A stretch of DNA of 58,471 bases from NCBI GenBank assembly GCA_021203465.1, contig JAJQBC010000092.1:1-58471 (forward strand), written 5' to 3'. How positions within the stretch are numbered: position 1 is the stretch's first letter; every line of letters starts with the position of its first letter. Source of the DNA: Lachnospiraceae bacterium. Its GTDB lineage: Bacteria > Bacillota > Clostridia > Lachnospirales > Lachnospiraceae. The notes under the pieces were generated by a model. It was not told the DNA's origin. It saw only the letters and a list, made by a program, of their open reading frames with translations, and did no database searches. Below, one piece after another: positions 49,435-58,471 of this stretch. The translations under genes were made by a program, and so were the position numbers.

Positions 49435-50229
49435 TTACACTTCCGTGCATTTTCTATAAACCGCCTCTGACGCTTTCATGACCGCGCCGCGGAAACCGCA
49501 CGCTTCCAGCGCATTGACGCCTTCCATCGTCGTTCCGCCCGGGCTGCAGACTCGGTCCTTCAGGACACCCGGATGCTCGCCGCTCTCCAGCACCATCGCC
49601 GCCGATCCCTTTACCGCCTGCGCCGCAAATACGTAAGCCTGTTTTCTCGGCATCCCACAGTGCACCGCGCTGTCGGCAAGCGCCTCAATAAACATATACA
49701 CGAAAGCCGGTGAACTCCCGCTCGCGCAGACGACTGCGTCCATCAGGCGCTCTTCGATGAATTCCGCATTTCCGCAGGACGTAAAAATTCGCATCAGCAT
49801 ATCGAGCTCCTCCGCCGTCAGCTCTTCCTTCCTGCAGCTGATACCGGTCATTCCCTCGCCGATCATCGCAGGTGTGTTTGGCATCGCCCGCACGATGCGT
49901 TTATCACTGCCCAGATACTGCTTCAGCTGCTCAATCGTCCTCCCCGGCGCCAACGAGATAATCACATGCTCCGGCGTCAGCATATAGCGGATTCCTTTCA
50001 GCACCTCGTCATAAAACTGAGGCTTGATCGCCAGAATCAGATACTTGCAGCGATTCGCGCACTCCGCGTTCGAGTCGGCATACACGACGCCGGTCTCCTC
50101 ATGAACCCGCTGCTTCGTCTCCTCTGTTTTAGCTGAAAACACAAAGTCTGTCTTCGGAAACATCTTCAGCGCACCCTTCAGAATCGCACTGCCCATGTTT
50201 CCCATTCCAATAAAACCAATTTTTTCCAT
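49435..50229 (-). CDS. proC: Pyrroline-5-carboxylate reductase
   Basis: A 264-residue NAD(P)H-dependent enzyme for the last step of proline synthesis. The Rossmann motif is IGFIGMGNMGSAILKG at the N-terminus; RAMPNTPAMIGEGMTGI and SGSSPAFVYMFIEALADSAVHCGM are family motifs, and VCSPGGTTMEGVNALE is the conserved C-terminal block. ATG 50229 gives the normal N-terminus, with AAAGGATTACG upstream. It is monocistronic or weakly linked to spoIIM. Confidence 0.94.
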   Translation of the reverse strand: MEKIGFIGMGNMGSAILKGALKMFPKTDFVFSAKTEETKQRVHEETGVVYADSNAECANRCKYLILAIKPQFYDEVLKGIRYMLTPEHVIISLAPGRTIEQLKQYLGSDKRIVRAMPNTPAMIGEGMTGISCRKEELTAEELDMLMRIFTSCGNAEFIEERLMDAVVCASGSSPAFVYMFIEALADSAVHCGMPRKQAYVFAAQAVKGSAAMVLESGEHPGVLKDRVCSPGGTTMEGVNALEACGFRGAVMKASEAVYRKCTEV

Positions 50230-50331
50230 TCTTTCGTAATCCTTTCGTGCCATAAAGTGATTATTCGGAACAAAAAGCCCGGAAATCAGTGAATTTTCAC
50301 AGATTCTCAGGCTTTTACATTCTACATAATC

Positions 50332-51879
50332 TTATTTTGCATAATCGGTCACCCGGCTTTCGCGAATGACATTGACCTTAATCTGACCAGGATATTCGAG
50401 ACTTGCCTCGATCTGCTTGGCAATATCGCGTGCCATCAACACCATCGATGCCTCATCCACCTGATCCGGAACTACCATAACCCGAATCTCTCTTCCTGCC
50501 TGAATAGCAAAAGACTTCTCTACTCCCTTGTAGGAGTTCGCAATATCTTCCAGTTGTTTTAATCTGTTTGTATAAGTCTCCAGTGTCTCTCTTCTCGCAC
50601 CCGGTCTCGCCGCGGAGATCGTATCAGCCGCCTGTACAATACAGGCAATCAGAGAAGTAGGCTCTACATCACCATGATGTGATTCAACTGCGTTGATCAC
50701 TGTAGCTGATTCCTTATACTTTCTGCACAATTCCACACCGATCTGGATGTGGGATCCCTCCATCTCGTGATCGATGGACTTACCAATATCATGTAAGAGT
50801 CCGGCACGCTTCGCCAGACGCACATCAACGCCGATCTCGCCCGCCAAAAGTCCGGACAGCTGCGCTACTTCGATCGAATGCTTCAGGGCATTCTGTCCGT
50901 AGCTGCTGCGGAATTTCATGCGCCCGAGCAGACGCACCAGCTCCGGATGGAGACCGTGAACGCCGACCTCCAGAGTCGCCGCTTCACCCTCCTCACGGAT
51001 CTTCGTGTCCACTTCCTTCTGGGCTTTTTCCACCATCTCCTCGATTCTCGCGGGATGGATACGGCCATCGACAATCAGTTTTTCCAACGCGATGCGGGCA
51101 ACCTCGCGCCGTATCGGATCAAATGAGGAGAGAACGACTGCTTCCGGCGTATCGTCGATAATCAGCTCAACTCCGGTCATCGTCTCGAGCATACGGATAT
51201 TCCGTCCCTCACGACCGATGATACGTCCTTTCATCTCATCACTGGGAAGCGGTACGACAGAGATCGTGGTCTCAGCCACATGGTCGGCTGCACATCTCTG
51301 AATCGCGGTGACGACATAATCCTTCGCCTTCTTGTCCGCTTCTTCCTTTGCCCTGGCTTCCATTTCTTTCACCAGTTTGGCAGTTTCATGCTTTACATCG
51401 TCTTCAACTGTTTTTAAAAGATATTCTTTTGCTTGTTCGGAGGTAAGGCCAGAGATTCTTTCCAGTTCCTGTAAGCGTTTCGCGGACAACTGTTCCACTT
51501 CTGCGCGCCTTTTTGCCAGCTTTTCTTCCTGGGCATTGAAGCTCGCTTCCCTGCGCTCGATCTGCTCCGTCTTCTTATCCAATGCTTCTTCCTTGGACAG
51601 AACACGGCGCTCGTAGCGTTGCAGCTCTGCTCTGCGCTCTTTGGTCTCTTTTTCCAGCTCGTTTCTGGTCTTCACAGACTCTTCCTTCACTTCCAGCAGG
51701 GATTCCCGTTTCTTCGTCTCCGCCGCCTTCAGTGCCTCGTCTATGATTTCCCTCGCTCTGTCTTCCGCATTCCCAATCTTGGCTTCCACTACTTTTTTAC
51801 GGTAAGTAATCGCACAAGGCCAGGTGATCGCTGCTGTCAGAACGATCGCGACCACAACTGCTATCATGATCGGACCCAT
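50332..51879 (-). CDS. rny: Ribonuclease Y
   Basis: A 515-residue membrane-tethered endoribonuclease that starts mRNA decay in Firmicutes. An N-terminal transmembrane helix ([17 protein letters not shown]) is followed by a long coiled coil (residues ~25-190), a KH RNA-binding domain ([19 protein letters not shown]) and the HD domain with the metal-binding HD pair in [22 protein letters not shown] (~363). Length is normal. ATG 51879 follows AGGAGGT; an upstream GTG overlaps that site and is unlikely. Confidence 0.95.
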   Translation of the reverse strand: MGPIMIAVVVAIVLTAAITWPCAITYRKKVVEAKIGNAEDRAREIIDEALKAAETKKRESLLEVKEESVKTRNELEKETKERRAELQRYERRVLSKEEALDKKTEQIERREASFNAQEEKLAKRRAEVEQLSAKRLQELERISGLTSEQAKEYLLKTVEDDVKHETAKLVKEMEARAKEEADKKAKDYVVTAIQRCAADHVAETTISVVPLPSDEMKGRIIGREGRNIRMLETMTGVELIIDDTPEAVVLSSFDPIRREVARIALEKLIVDGRIHPARIEEMVEKAQKEVDTKIREEGEAATLEVGVHGLHPELVRLLGRMKFRSSYGQNALKHSIEVAQLSGLLAGEIGVDVRLAKRAGLLHDIGKSIDHEMEGSHIQIGVELCRKYKESATVINAVESHHGDVEPTSLIACIVQAADTISAARPGARRETLETYTNRLKQLEDIANSYKGVEKSFAIQAGREIRVMVVPDQVDEASMVLMARDIAKQIEASLEYPGQIKVNVIRESRVTDYAK

Positions 51880-51930
51880 ATACAGGAGCACCTCCTTATT
51901 TAGTTTTCATTGTACAAACACAACATATTG

Positions 51931-51959
51931 ATTTTAATCTAATTTTACAATTATGTCAA
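51931..51959 (-). promoter_or_regulatory. Promoter of rny
   Basis: On the minus strand TTGACA (51959-51954), 17 bases, TAAAAT (51936-51931). It lies upstream of rny and downstream of recX. Confidence 0.7.
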
Positions 51960-51998
51960 GTAGCGCGCAGGGAAAATTGTGCAAATTCTATTGAAAAT

Positions 51999-52532
51999 TC
52001 AAAAATCTTCTCTCAAGACTGCCAGAATATCGCTCATGGAAAAACCGCGGCGGACGAGCGCCGCGATCAGCCTTTCCCGCTGCGCATCGTCCGCCTCAGC
52101 TCCGTGGTACTGTTTTTTCTCGAGAAACCGGCGGATCAGAGGCCGTTCATCCGCGGGGCCAAGCTCCTCGCAGACCTGCTCAATCAACTCCGCAGGAACT
52201 CCTTTTTTAAATCGGAGTTCCTGCATGAGCTGACGGCGGCTTTTCTGATCACTGCGATATGTAATGTAACTGCGAACATAACGCTCGTCATCTATGTATC
52301 CATAGGACTTTACATAGTCCACTGCTTCCTCAACAGGTTCCTCCTCGAAACCGGCGTCGCTAAGCTTCTCGCGAAGCTGCGCCTCCGTCCGGTCCATCCG
52401 CTCCAGAATGTGAAGTGCCTTCAGCTTCGCATCACGAAGCTGTACCTCCCGGGGGCGTTCCTGCATCGGCGTCTCCGGGCTCTCCTCCCGTGCTCTGCGG
52501 TTTCGGGCTTTCTTTCGGTACTGATAATCCAT
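51999..52532 (-). CDS. recX: RecX regulatory protein
   Basis: A 177-residue modulator of RecA. Three-helix repeats are visible: [68 protein letters not shown] and a C-terminal [20 protein letters not shown] 52532 ([13 protein letters not shown]) has GGGAG upstream and lies inside recA, giving a 101-base overlap. An internal ATG at 52466 would shorten the overlap but lacks a ribosome site. The two genes are transcribed together. Confidence 0.87.
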   Translation of the reverse strand: MDYQYRKKARNRRAREESPETPMQERPREVQLRDAKLKALHILERMDRTEAQLREKLSDAGFEEEPVEEAVDYVKSYGYIDDERYVRSYITYRSDQKSRRQLMQELRFKKGVPAELIEQVCEELGPADERPLIRRFLEKKQYHGAEADDAQRERLIAALVRRGFSMSDILAVLREDF

Positions 52533-53550
52533 AGTGCTCCCGCACCTTCCTTTCGATCTCATCGCAGGCTTCCGGATTATTGCGCAGGAACTGCTTCGCA
52601 TTTTCGCGTCCCTGCCCGATCTTCTCCCCATTGTAGGCATACCAGGCGCCGCTCTTCACAACCACGCCGCAGTCCGCCGCCAGATCGATGATATCACCTT
52701 CCTTCACAATCCCCTTGCCGAACATAATGTCGAACTCGGCTTCCTTGAAGGGCGGGGCGATCTTGTTCTTCACCACCTTGATACGGGTGTGGTTTCCCAC
52801 CACCTCACCGCTCTGCTTCAGCTGCTCGACCCGGCGCACATCCAGCCGGATCGTCGCATAGAACTTCAGCGCGCGGCCGCCGGTCGTCGTCTCCGGATTT
52901 CCGTACATGACGCCGATCTTCTCGCGAAGCTGGTTGATAAAAATCACGATACAGTTCGTCTTGCTCACGACGGAGGTCAGCTTCCGCAGCGCCTGAGACA
53001 TCAATCTGGCCTGCAGGCCTACATGGGAATCACCCATATCCCCGTCGATCTCCGCCTTCGGCACGAGCGCCGCGACCGAGTCCACAATCACGATATCCAC
53101 CGCTCCCGAGCGCACCATCATCTCAGTGATCTCCAGCGCCTGCTCCCCATTATCCGGCTGGGAGATATAGAGATTGTCGACATCAACGCCGATATTCCGC
53201 GCATAAGCCGGGTCGAGCGCATGCTCCGCGTCAATAAACCCGGCGATGCCGCCTCGCTTCTGCACCTCCGCTACCATATGAAGGGCCACCGTCGTCTTAC
53301 CGCTCGACTCCGGCCCATAGATCTCCACGATCCGTCCCTTCGGCACGCCGCCCGCACCGAGCGCAATGTCCAGACTCAGCGAACCCGTGGGAACGGTCTC
53401 CACCTGCAGTCCCGACTGGTCTCCCATCTTCATCACGGAGCCCTTGCCATACTGCTTCTCAATCTGCGCGAGCGCCGCATCCAGCGCCTTCAGCCTTTCG
53501 CTCTGATCCGCCGGTCTTGAGATCGTCTTTTCCTCAGTTGATTTTGCCAT
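52432..53550 (-). CDS. recA: Recombinase RecA
   Basis: A 372-residue ATP-dependent strand-exchange protein and SOS co-protease. Walker A is [12 protein letters not shown] (~80), with [43 protein letters not shown] and [26 protein letters not shown]. The acidic/Pro/Gly tail ([15 protein letters not shown]) is longer than usual because the recX start lies within it. ATG 53550 follows GAAGGAGAG. A LexA box sits in its promoter. Confidence 0.96.
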   Translation of the reverse strand: MAKSTEEKTISRPADQSERLKALDAALAQIEKQYGKGSVMKMGDQSGLQVETVPTGSLSLDIALGAGGVPKGRIVEIYGPESSGKTTVALHMVAEVQKRGGIAGFIDAEHALDPAYARNIGVDVDNLYISQPDNGEQALEITEMMVRSGAVDIVIVDSVAALVPKAEIDGDMGDSHVGLQARLMSQALRKLTSVVSKTNCIVIFINQLREKIGVMYGNPETTTGGRALKFYATIRLDVRRVEQLKQSGEVVGNHTRIKVVKNKIAPPFKEAEFDIMFGKGIVKEGDIIDLAADCGVVVKSGAWYAYNGEKIGQGRENAKQFLRNNPEACDEIERKVREHYGLSVPKESPKPQSTGGEPGDADAGTPPGGTAS

Positions 53551-53583
53551 GAATACTCTCCTTCAATCTCGTATTTCACAACA

Positions 53584-53597
53584 CGAACTTTTGTTCG
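53584..53597. promoter_or_regulatory. LexA (DinR) box at recA
   Basis: A perfect CGAAC-TTTT-GTTCG palindrome between the recA promoter and its start codon, matching the Gram-positive SOS operator CGAAC-N4-GTTCG. Confidence 0.9.
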
Positions 53598-53611
53598 ATT
53601 TCCTGTCTACT

Positions 53612-53640
53612 ATCCTATCCCATACAGACAAAAATGTCAA
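53612..53640 (-). promoter_or_regulatory. recA promoter
   Basis: On the minus strand TTGACA (53640-53635), 17 bases, TAGGAT (53617-53612). The LexA box lies just downstream. Confidence 0.75.
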
Positions 53641-53669
53641 GTAAAAGATACAAATATTACCCCTGTCAA

Positions 53670-53701
53670 AAAACGGGACTGTCTTCCGACCGCCCCGTTT
53701 T
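53670..53701 (-). terminator. Terminator after asd
   Basis: On the minus strand AAAACGGGG pairs with CCCGTTTT and is followed by TT. It closes the argH-asd operon ahead of recA. Confidence 0.75.
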
Positions 53702-53787
53702 CCCCGATATTTAATTTTACAGCTGACATGCAGGCAGTGCATAACCTTCGGAGGAGGCAGTCTCAGAGCCTGCTGTTCTGAATTTTC

Positions 53788-54873
53788 TTATTTTCTGTTG
53801 ATATAGCCCTTCGCCTTCAGCGCCTCCGCGCAGAGCACCGCGCCGCCTGCCGCGCCGCGCACCGTATTGTGCGAGAGACCGACGAACTTCCAGTCATAAA
53901 TCGTATCCTCGCAGAGTCTTCCCACAGACACACCCATGCCGTTCTCGTAGTCGACGTCGAGCTGCACCTGCGGTCGGTCGCACTCCTCCATATAGCGAAT
54001 GAACTGCTGCGGTGCGCTCGGAAGCTTTGCCTCCTGCGGAAAACTGCGGAAATTCACGAGCCGGTCGATCAGCTCCTCCTTCGTCGGTTTTTTACGGAAT
54101 TTTACAAACACTGCGGCCGTATGGCCGTTCAGCACCGGGACGCGGATGCACTGGCAAGTGATCTTCGGCTCCTCCGCCTTCACGATCACTCCGTTCTCCA
54201 CATGACCCCAGATGCGCAGCGGCTCCTGCTCAGACTTCTCCTCCTCGCCGCCGATATAGGGGATAATATTCTCCACCATCTCCGGCCAGTCCTTAAAGGT
54301 CTTGCCCGCCCCGGAGATCGCCTGATAGGTCGTCGCCACAACCTCATAGGGTTCAAACTCCTTCCAGGCCGTCAGCGCGGGCGTATAGCTCTGGATCGAG
54401 CAGTTCGGCTTCACGGCGATAAAGCCGCGCTTCGTGCCGAGGCGCTGCTTCTGGGAGGCGATCACCTCAAAGTGCTCCGGATTGATCTCCGGCACTACCA
54501 TCGGCACGTCCGGCGTCCAGCGGTGCGCGCTGTTGTTCGACACAACCGGCGTCTCCGTCTTCGCATAGGCCTCCTCGATCGCGCGGATCTCGTCCTTCGA
54601 CATGTCCACCGCGCTGAACACGAAATCGACGGAAGAGGCCACACACTCGACCTCATTCACATTCATAACGGTGATCTTTTTCACCGCCTCCGGCATCGGC
54701 GTCGTCATCTTCCAACGGCTGCCGACCGCCTCCTCATAGCTCTTTCCCGCGGAGCGCGGGCTGGCCGCGATCGTCACGACCTCGAACCACGGATGATTCT
54801 CCAGAAGAGAAATAAATCTCTGTCCCACCATCCCGGTGCCGCCCAAGATGCCAACTCTCAGCTTCTCACTCAT
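53788..54873 (-). CDS. asd: Aspartate-semialdehyde dehydrogenase
   Basis: A 361-residue NADP-dependent enzyme of lysine, methionine and threonine synthesis. RVGILGGTGMVGQRFISLL (Rossmann loop) is at the start, catalytic Cys in VKPNCSIQSYTPAL (~158), and ATTYQAISGAGKTF, CQCIRVPVLNGHTAAV and VGLSHNTVRGAAGGAVL follow. It belongs to the archaeal/fungal-type group. ATG 54873 (MSEKLRV) is chosen because AAGGAG is 9 bases upstream. It overlaps the argH stop by 8 bases, so it is translated after argH. Confidence 0.93.
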   Translation of the reverse strand: MSEKLRVGILGGTGMVGQRFISLLENHPWFEVVTIAASPRSAGKSYEEAVGSRWKMTTPMPEAVKKITVMNVNEVECVASSVDFVFSAVDMSKDEIRAIEEAYAKTETPVVSNNSAHRWTPDVPMVVPEINPEHFEVIASQKQRLGTKRGFIAVKPNCSIQSYTPALTAWKEFEPYEVVATTYQAISGAGKTFKDWPEMVENIIPYIGGEEEKSEQEPLRIWGHVENGVIVKAEEPKITCQCIRVPVLNGHTAAVFVKFRKKPTKEELIDRLVNFRSFPQEAKLPSAPQQFIRYMEECDRPQVQLDVDYENGMGVSVGRLCEDTIYDWKFVGLSHNTVRGAAGGAVLCAEALKAKGYINRK

Positions 54874-56257
54874 TTTCACATTCTCCTTCCATATATTCCC
54901 TGTATTTTTTGATTACATCCTCCATCGCTGCTTTGCCCGGCGCGCCCACCGTCAGACGGCGGTTCACGCAGGTCTCCATCGCGATAGCCTCGTAAATATC
55001 TTCCTCAAAAGCCGGACTCTCCTCGCGGTACTCCGCAAGCGTCAGCTCATCCAGCGATTTTCCCTCCGCAATGCACTTGAGCACCAGCCGTCCGACGACG
55101 CCATGTGCGTCCCGGAAAGGCACACCATGGTTCACGAGATAGTCCGCCGCGTCCGTCGCGTTTGTGAAACCATTCTCCGCGCTCTTCCGCATCCGCTCCT
55201 CGCGGAAGCTTAAGGTGTCCAGCATTCCGGTGAACAGCGCGATGCAGCCCTTCGTCGTGTCGATCGCGTCAAAGACCAGCTCCTTGTCCTCCTGCATGTC
55301 CTTGTTATAGGCGAGCGGAATGCCCTTCATCGTCGTCAACAGCGACATCAGTGCCCCGTAGACCCGTCCGGTCTTGCCGCGCACGAGCTCCGCGATATCC
55401 GGATTCTTCTTCTGCGGCATGATCGAACTGCCGGTGCTGTAGCCGTCGTCGATCTCGACGAACTGGTATTCATTGCTGTTCCAGAGAATGATCTCCTCGC
55501 AGAAACGGCTCAGATGCATCATGATCGTCGACATGGCCGCGAGATACTCGATCAGGTAATCCCGGTCGGACACCGCGTCCATGCTGTTGAGCATCGGCCC
55601 GTAAAAGCCGAGCAACTCCGCCGTGTAATCACGGTCGAGCGGATAAGTCGTTCCCGCAAGCGCACCCGCGCCGAGCGGGCAGTAATTCATGCGCTCCCGG
55701 ATATCGTGCAGCCGTGAGCGATCCCGCTTAAACATCTCAAAATAAGCGCCCATATGATGCGCCAGCGTGATCGGCTGCGCCTTCTGCAGATGCGTAAAGC
55801 CCGGCATGATCGTCTCCGTATGCTCCTCCATAATCCGCAGCAAAACTTTCAACAGCTCTTTCAGCAGCGCGTCCGTCTCCTGCACCTCATCGCACGTATA
55901 GAGCCGCATATCCAGCGCGACTTGATCGTTGCGGCTCCTGCCTGTGTGCAGCTTCTTTCCCGCCTCGCCGATGCGTGCGGTCAGGCTCGCCTCCACAAAG
56001 CTGTGGACATCCTCATATTCCTCCGTGATCGCGAGCGCTCCGGACTCCACGTCCGTGAGGATCCCCTGAAGGCCACTGAGAATCTGATCCCGCTCATTCT
56101 CTGTAAGAACGCCCTGCTTCGCGAGCATCCGCACGTGCGCCATGCTGCCCTCAATATCCTGCCTTAAAAATCTCTGATCAAACGAGATGGACGCGTTAAA
56201 ACGATAGACGAGCTCGTCCGTCTTCTTCGTAAAGCGTCCTCCCCATAGCTGTGCCAT
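54866..56257 (-). CDS. argH: Argininosuccinate lyase
   Basis: A 463-residue fumarase-superfamily enzyme that releases fumarate and arginine. AQLWGGRFTKKTDELVYRFNASISFDQRF at the start, HTGRSRNDQVALDMRL, PGFTHLQKAQPITLAHHMGAY and the signature GSSIMPQKKNPDIAEL (catalytic Ser loop) are complete. The start at 56257 follows GAGAGG. argG is not next to it. It is the first gene of an operon with asd. Confidence 0.95.
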   Translation of the reverse strand: MAQLWGGRFTKKTDELVYRFNASISFDQRFLRQDIEGSMAHVRMLAKQGVLTENERDQILSGLQGILTDVESGALAITEEYEDVHSFVEASLTARIGEAGKKLHTGRSRNDQVALDMRLYTCDEVQETDALLKELLKVLLRIMEEHTETIMPGFTHLQKAQPITLAHHMGAYFEMFKRDRSRLHDIRERMNYCPLGAGALAGTTYPLDRDYTAELLGFYGPMLNSMDAVSDRDYLIEYLAAMSTIMMHLSRFCEEIILWNSNEYQFVEIDDGYSTGSSIMPQKKNPDIAELVRGKTGRVYGALMSLLTTMKGIPLAYNKDMQEDKELVFDAIDTTKGCIALFTGMLDTLSFREERMRKSAENGFTNATDAADYLVNHGVPFRDAHGVVGRLVLKCIAEGKSLDELTLAEYREESPAFEEDIYEAIAMETCVNRRLTVGAPGKAAMEDVIKKYREYMEGECENE

Positions 56258-56389
56258 GAACCGTTCCTCTCCTTCCCTGACAATGGTCATAGTGTACCAC
56301 AAAAAAACAGCCGATACAAGCGCCAAAAACGCCGACAGATAGTCGGCGTTCTTGGTTATATGGGATTCAACTTAATATAAGATGTATGC
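56258..56389. other. argH upstream region with a hairpin
   Basis: AACGCCGAC (56328-56336) pairs with GTCGGCGTT (56342-56350) around a 5-base loop. It could be the terminator of the formate/nitrite transporter relic, which ends at 56390 on the minus strand. No further gene is seen. Confidence 0.5.
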
Positions 56390-56511
56390 TTATGAATTTT
56401 TGTCCTTCTGTATTATATAGTATGGCAGAGCCACCACAAAGATACCGCCAACCATATTTCCAAGCGTCACCCAAAGCAGGTTGCTAACATAGCCGGCAAT
56501 GGACAAGCCCC
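56390..56511 (-). pseudogene. C-terminal fragment of a formate/nitrite (FNT) transporter, cut by an IS
   Basis: The minus strand encodes GLSIAGYVSNLLWVTLGNMV, then GGIFVVALPYYIIQKDKNS and a TAA at 56390-56392. NLLWVTLGNMVGG is the last conserved helix of FocA/NirC-type channels. The 5' part is absent: the frame ends abruptly at about 56512, where the insertion sequence begins. The rest of the gene should lie beyond the right end of the window if the IS simply inserted. Confidence 0.75.
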
Positions 56512-56544
56512 GGGAGTTTGACAGTTGAATAACAAAAAAAGTAT

Positions 56545-56577
56545 TTGCAGGCCGCATAAAACCTGCTTTTTTTGTGT
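56545..56577 (+). terminator. Hairpin inside the left end of the IS
   Basis: GCAGG and CCTGC followed by TTTTTTT, with a matching A-run to the left. It probably stops read-through into the transposase gene. Confidence 0.55.
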
Positions 56578-56621
56578 CAAATTTTTTGTTTTTATATATA
56601 GTATTTTATGTCATTGTGTGG

Positions 56622-56627
56622 TATAAT
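56622..56627 (+). promoter_or_regulatory. -10 box of the transposase gene
   Basis: TATAAT lies 27 bases upstream of the start codon. No good -35 is seen, so expression is likely weak. AGGAGG follows at about 56636-56641. Confidence 0.4.
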
Positions 56628-56648
56628 AAGGGGTAGGAGGGAACGTTT

Positions 56649-58376
56649 ATGAATCTTCATATATCAAAATCCAAAAATGCGGAGTCATTTTATATCTGCA
56701 AATCTTTTGTAAAGGCAAATGGCAGTACTTCTTCCATGATCGTCCGAAAGCTGGGGACCTTAGAACAGCTTTTAGTTGAACATGGCCCAACAAGGGATGA
56801 CGTTCTTACATGGGCAAAGAATGAAGTGAGAATAGAAACTGAAAAATATAAAAATGAAAAAGAAACGAAAACGGTGTTAATCCCCTTTCATGCAGACAGG
56901 CAGCTGGATTATAATAAGCAGGCTTTTTTCCGTGGCGGGTACCTTTTCCTCCAATCCGTTTATTACCAGCTGCAGATGAATAAGATCTGCCGGAAATTGA
57001 GGGCGAAATATAAGTTTCAATACGATATCAATACAATTCTCTCCGATCTGATTTATACAAGGGTTCTGGAACCCCGCAGCAAGCGTTCCTCCTATAAGGC
57101 CGCTTTGGAGTTTTTAGAGAAACCATCCTATGAACTTCATGACGTATACCGTGCGTTAGATGTCCTCGGCGCTGAGTGTGACATGGTCCAGACAGAAGTT
57201 TATAAAAACAGCCATTTCATGGGACAACGGAATGACAAGATCCTTTATTATGACTGCTCGAATTATTACTTTGAAATTGAACAGGAAGACGGCAGTAAAA
57301 AATACGGAAAGTGTAAAGAGCACAGGCCCAATCCGATTATTCAAATGGGGCTGTTCATGGATGGGGACGGGATTCCCCTCGCCTTCTCCCTTTTCCCCGG
57401 CAACGCTAACGAGCAAACTTCTTTAAAGCCATTAGAGCAAAAAGTCCTCTCCGAATTCGGCTGCACAAAGTTTATATACTGCAGCGACGCCGGCCTGGGT
57501 TCCGAAAGTATCCGGGCGTTTAACCACATGGGTGAGCGTGCCTATATCGTAACCCAGTCAATTAAAAAACTGAAAACGGAAGAAAAAGAATGGGCACTGG
57601 ACAAAAAGGGATTCAAAAGGATATCCGATGATGAACCGGTCGACATTACAAAACTGCCTGCAGACGACACAGGCCTGTACTATAAAGATGAGCCATACAC
57701 GACCAACAGGCTTCACCAGCGCCTGATTGTTACCTATTCTCCGAAATATGCCATCTACCAGAAGACCATCCGCGGCGGCCAGGTGGAACGTGCAGAGGAA
57801 ATGCTGAAAGCCGGGAAAACCAAAAAGAACAGGAAGAACCCGAATGACCCGGCACGTTTCATTGGGAAAATGGCCGTTACAAAGGAGGGGGAAGCTGCGG
57901 ATATCAGGCAGTATCTGGATGAGGACAGGATTGCTGAGGAAGCGCAGTATGATGGGTTCTATGCAGTATGCACGGATCTGTTGGATGATGAAGTCGGTGA
58001 TATTTTAAAGGTAAGCGAAGGCAGATGGCAGATCGAAGAATGTTTCCGGATCATGAAAACAGATTTCTCTGCAAGGCCGGTTTATTTGCAGGATGAGAGC
58101 CGGATTAAAGCACATTTCCTGATTTGCTTCCTTGCATTAACTATCTACCGTTACCTTGAGAGAAAACTGGATTCAAGGTACACCTGTGAAGAGTTACTGG
58201 GGACTCTGAAAACGATGAATTTTGCCGGGATACAGGAACAGGGATTCATCCCACTGTACAGACGGGAAAAAATCACGGATGATCTTCATAAAGCCTGCGG
58301 TTTCCGGACAGACTACCAATTCATAACCAAAAGTCAAATGAGATCAATTCAGAAAAAAAGTAAAGGGAAGGAATAA
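56649..58376 (+). CDS. IS1634-family transposase
   Basis: A 575-residue DDE transposase of the IS4-like superfamily. Key stretches are KILYYDCSNYYFEIEQEDG (first Asp), FIYCSDAGLGSESIRAFN (second Asp) and VSEGRWQIEECFRIMKTDF (the Y/W-x2-E-x3-R-x6-K-like Glu motif), with FLALTIYRYLERKL after it. The start at 56649 has AGGAGG eight bases upstream. The gene is complete and the element may be active. Confidence 0.92.
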   Translation: MNLHISKSKNAESFYICKSFVKANGSTSSMIVRKLGTLEQLLVEHGPTRDDVLTWAKNEVRIETEKYKNEKETKTVLIPFHADRQLDYNKQAFFRGGYLFLQSVYYQLQMNKICRKLRAKYKFQYDINTILSDLIYTRVLEPRSKRSSYKAALEFLEKPSYELHDVYRALDVLGAECDMVQTEVYKNSHFMGQRNDKILYYDCSNYYFEIEQEDGSKKYGKCKEHRPNPIIQMGLFMDGDGIPLAFSLFPGNANEQTSLKPLEQKVLSEFGCTKFIYCSDAGLGSESIRAFNHMGERAYIVTQSIKKLKTEEKEWALDKKGFKRISDDEPVDITKLPADDTGLYYKDEPYTTNRLHQRLIVTYSPKYAIYQKTIRGGQVERAEEMLKAGKTKKNRKNPNDPARFIGKMAVTKEGEAADIRQYLDEDRIAEEAQYDGFYAVCTDLLDDEVGDILKVSEGRWQIEECFRIMKTDFSARPVYLQDESRIKAHFLICFLALTIYRYLERKLDSRYTCEELLGTLKTMNFAGIQEQGFIPLYRREKITDDLHKACGFRTDYQFITKSQMRSIQKKSKGKE

Positions 58377-58401
58377 ATTACTAAAGTTCGTAACGATGGC
58401 A

Positions 58402-58446
58402 AAAATCGCTGTAGCCCAGTAAACACAAGGGATACAGCGATTTTTT
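58402..58446 (+). terminator. Terminator after the transposase gene
   Basis: AATCGCTGTA pairs with TACAGCGATT, followed by TTTTTT, just inside the right inverted repeat. Confidence 0.8.
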
Positions 58447-58471
58447 ATTTTCTTAACTGTCAAAAACAGGA

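Larger units (their letters stand above)
56514..58467 (+). mobile_element. IS1634-like insertion sequence
   Basis: About 1.95 kb. Terminal inverted repeats contain TTTGACAGTT (56517-56526) and AACTGTCAAA (58455-58464), with further A-rich similarity inward. One transposase gene fills the element. Hairpin terminators sit just inside both ends, shielding it from outside transcription. The target-site duplication cannot be checked because the right flank is only a few bases long. Confidence 0.8.

Noticed and set aside
1-58471. CRISPR arrays, rRNA genes or prophage
   Set aside because: No regularly spaced repeats, rRNA stretches or phage structural genes were seen.

Overview
The window looks like a chromosomal segment of a spore-forming Clostridia, most likely Lachnospiraceae. 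It has fairly high GC coding DNA, Gram-positive Shine-Dalgarno sites (AGGAGG), a CGAAC-N4-GTTCG LexA box at recA, ribonuclease Y, a SpoIIM-family gene, a DUF5688-type gene and TmcAL (YlbM). No plasmid, phage or CRISPR features are visible. All identifications are from reading the sequence; no database search was run.

Layout. 0-8.6 kb: an aldo/keto reductase, then a scarred stretch holding gene fragments and an inserted redox module (HxlR regulator, flavin reductase-like protein, nitroreductase). A collapsed, pseudogenised copy of the neighbouring operon follows, ending in an intact TetR gene (5383-5943), then an MprF-like DUF2156 gene, an alpha/beta hydrolase and a rhomboid protease. 8.6-18.3 kb: a tightly packed eight-gene minus-strand operon. 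In transcription order it encodes a two-subunit ABC exporter, two divergent sirtuins with a class-M-like His-to-Gln change, a PARG-like macrodomain protein, a stand-alone amino-acid-adenylation (NRPS A-type) ligase, a GNAT acetyltransferase and an esterase. A TetR gene is divergent from it. The same operator/promoter architecture occurs at three places (about 5.3, 7.9 and 17.6 kb), so these genes look like one small regulon.

18.5-30.4 kb: an unrecognised gene, a TetR pseudogene, an AI-2E family permease, an FMN reductase, a UroD-like methyltransferase plus GPH symporter operon opposite a PucR-type regulator, thioredoxin, TraX, a beta-helix protein and topoisomerase III. 30.5-34.7 kb: a multi-branched RNA leader in front of tmcAL, a short KdpD/KdpE-like two-component system, and an apparently orphan cobalamin riboswitch behind a consensus promoter on the opposite strand. 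34.2-44.7 kb: housekeeping genes (CBS-domain protein, cardiolipin synthase, MscS, LigA, RluF-like synthase, an SH3 protein, tRNA-Arg, DAHP synthase, a nucleoside phosphorylase) and a palindromic structured element next to the tRNA.

44.8-58.5 kb: a 1015-residue fusion of a PEP-synthase-like kinase with a class I glutamine amidotransferase, resembling the two halves of the phosphoramidate pathway known from Campylobacter capsules; then a tyrosine recombinase, SpoIIM, ProC, RNase Y, RecX, RecA, Asd and ArgH. The window ends in an IS1634-like insertion sequence that has cut a formate/nitrite transporter gene.

The candidates for an undescribed system are the sirtuin/macrodomain/adenylation/exporter operon with its TetR regulon and its collapsed second copy, and the kinase-amidotransferase fusion.
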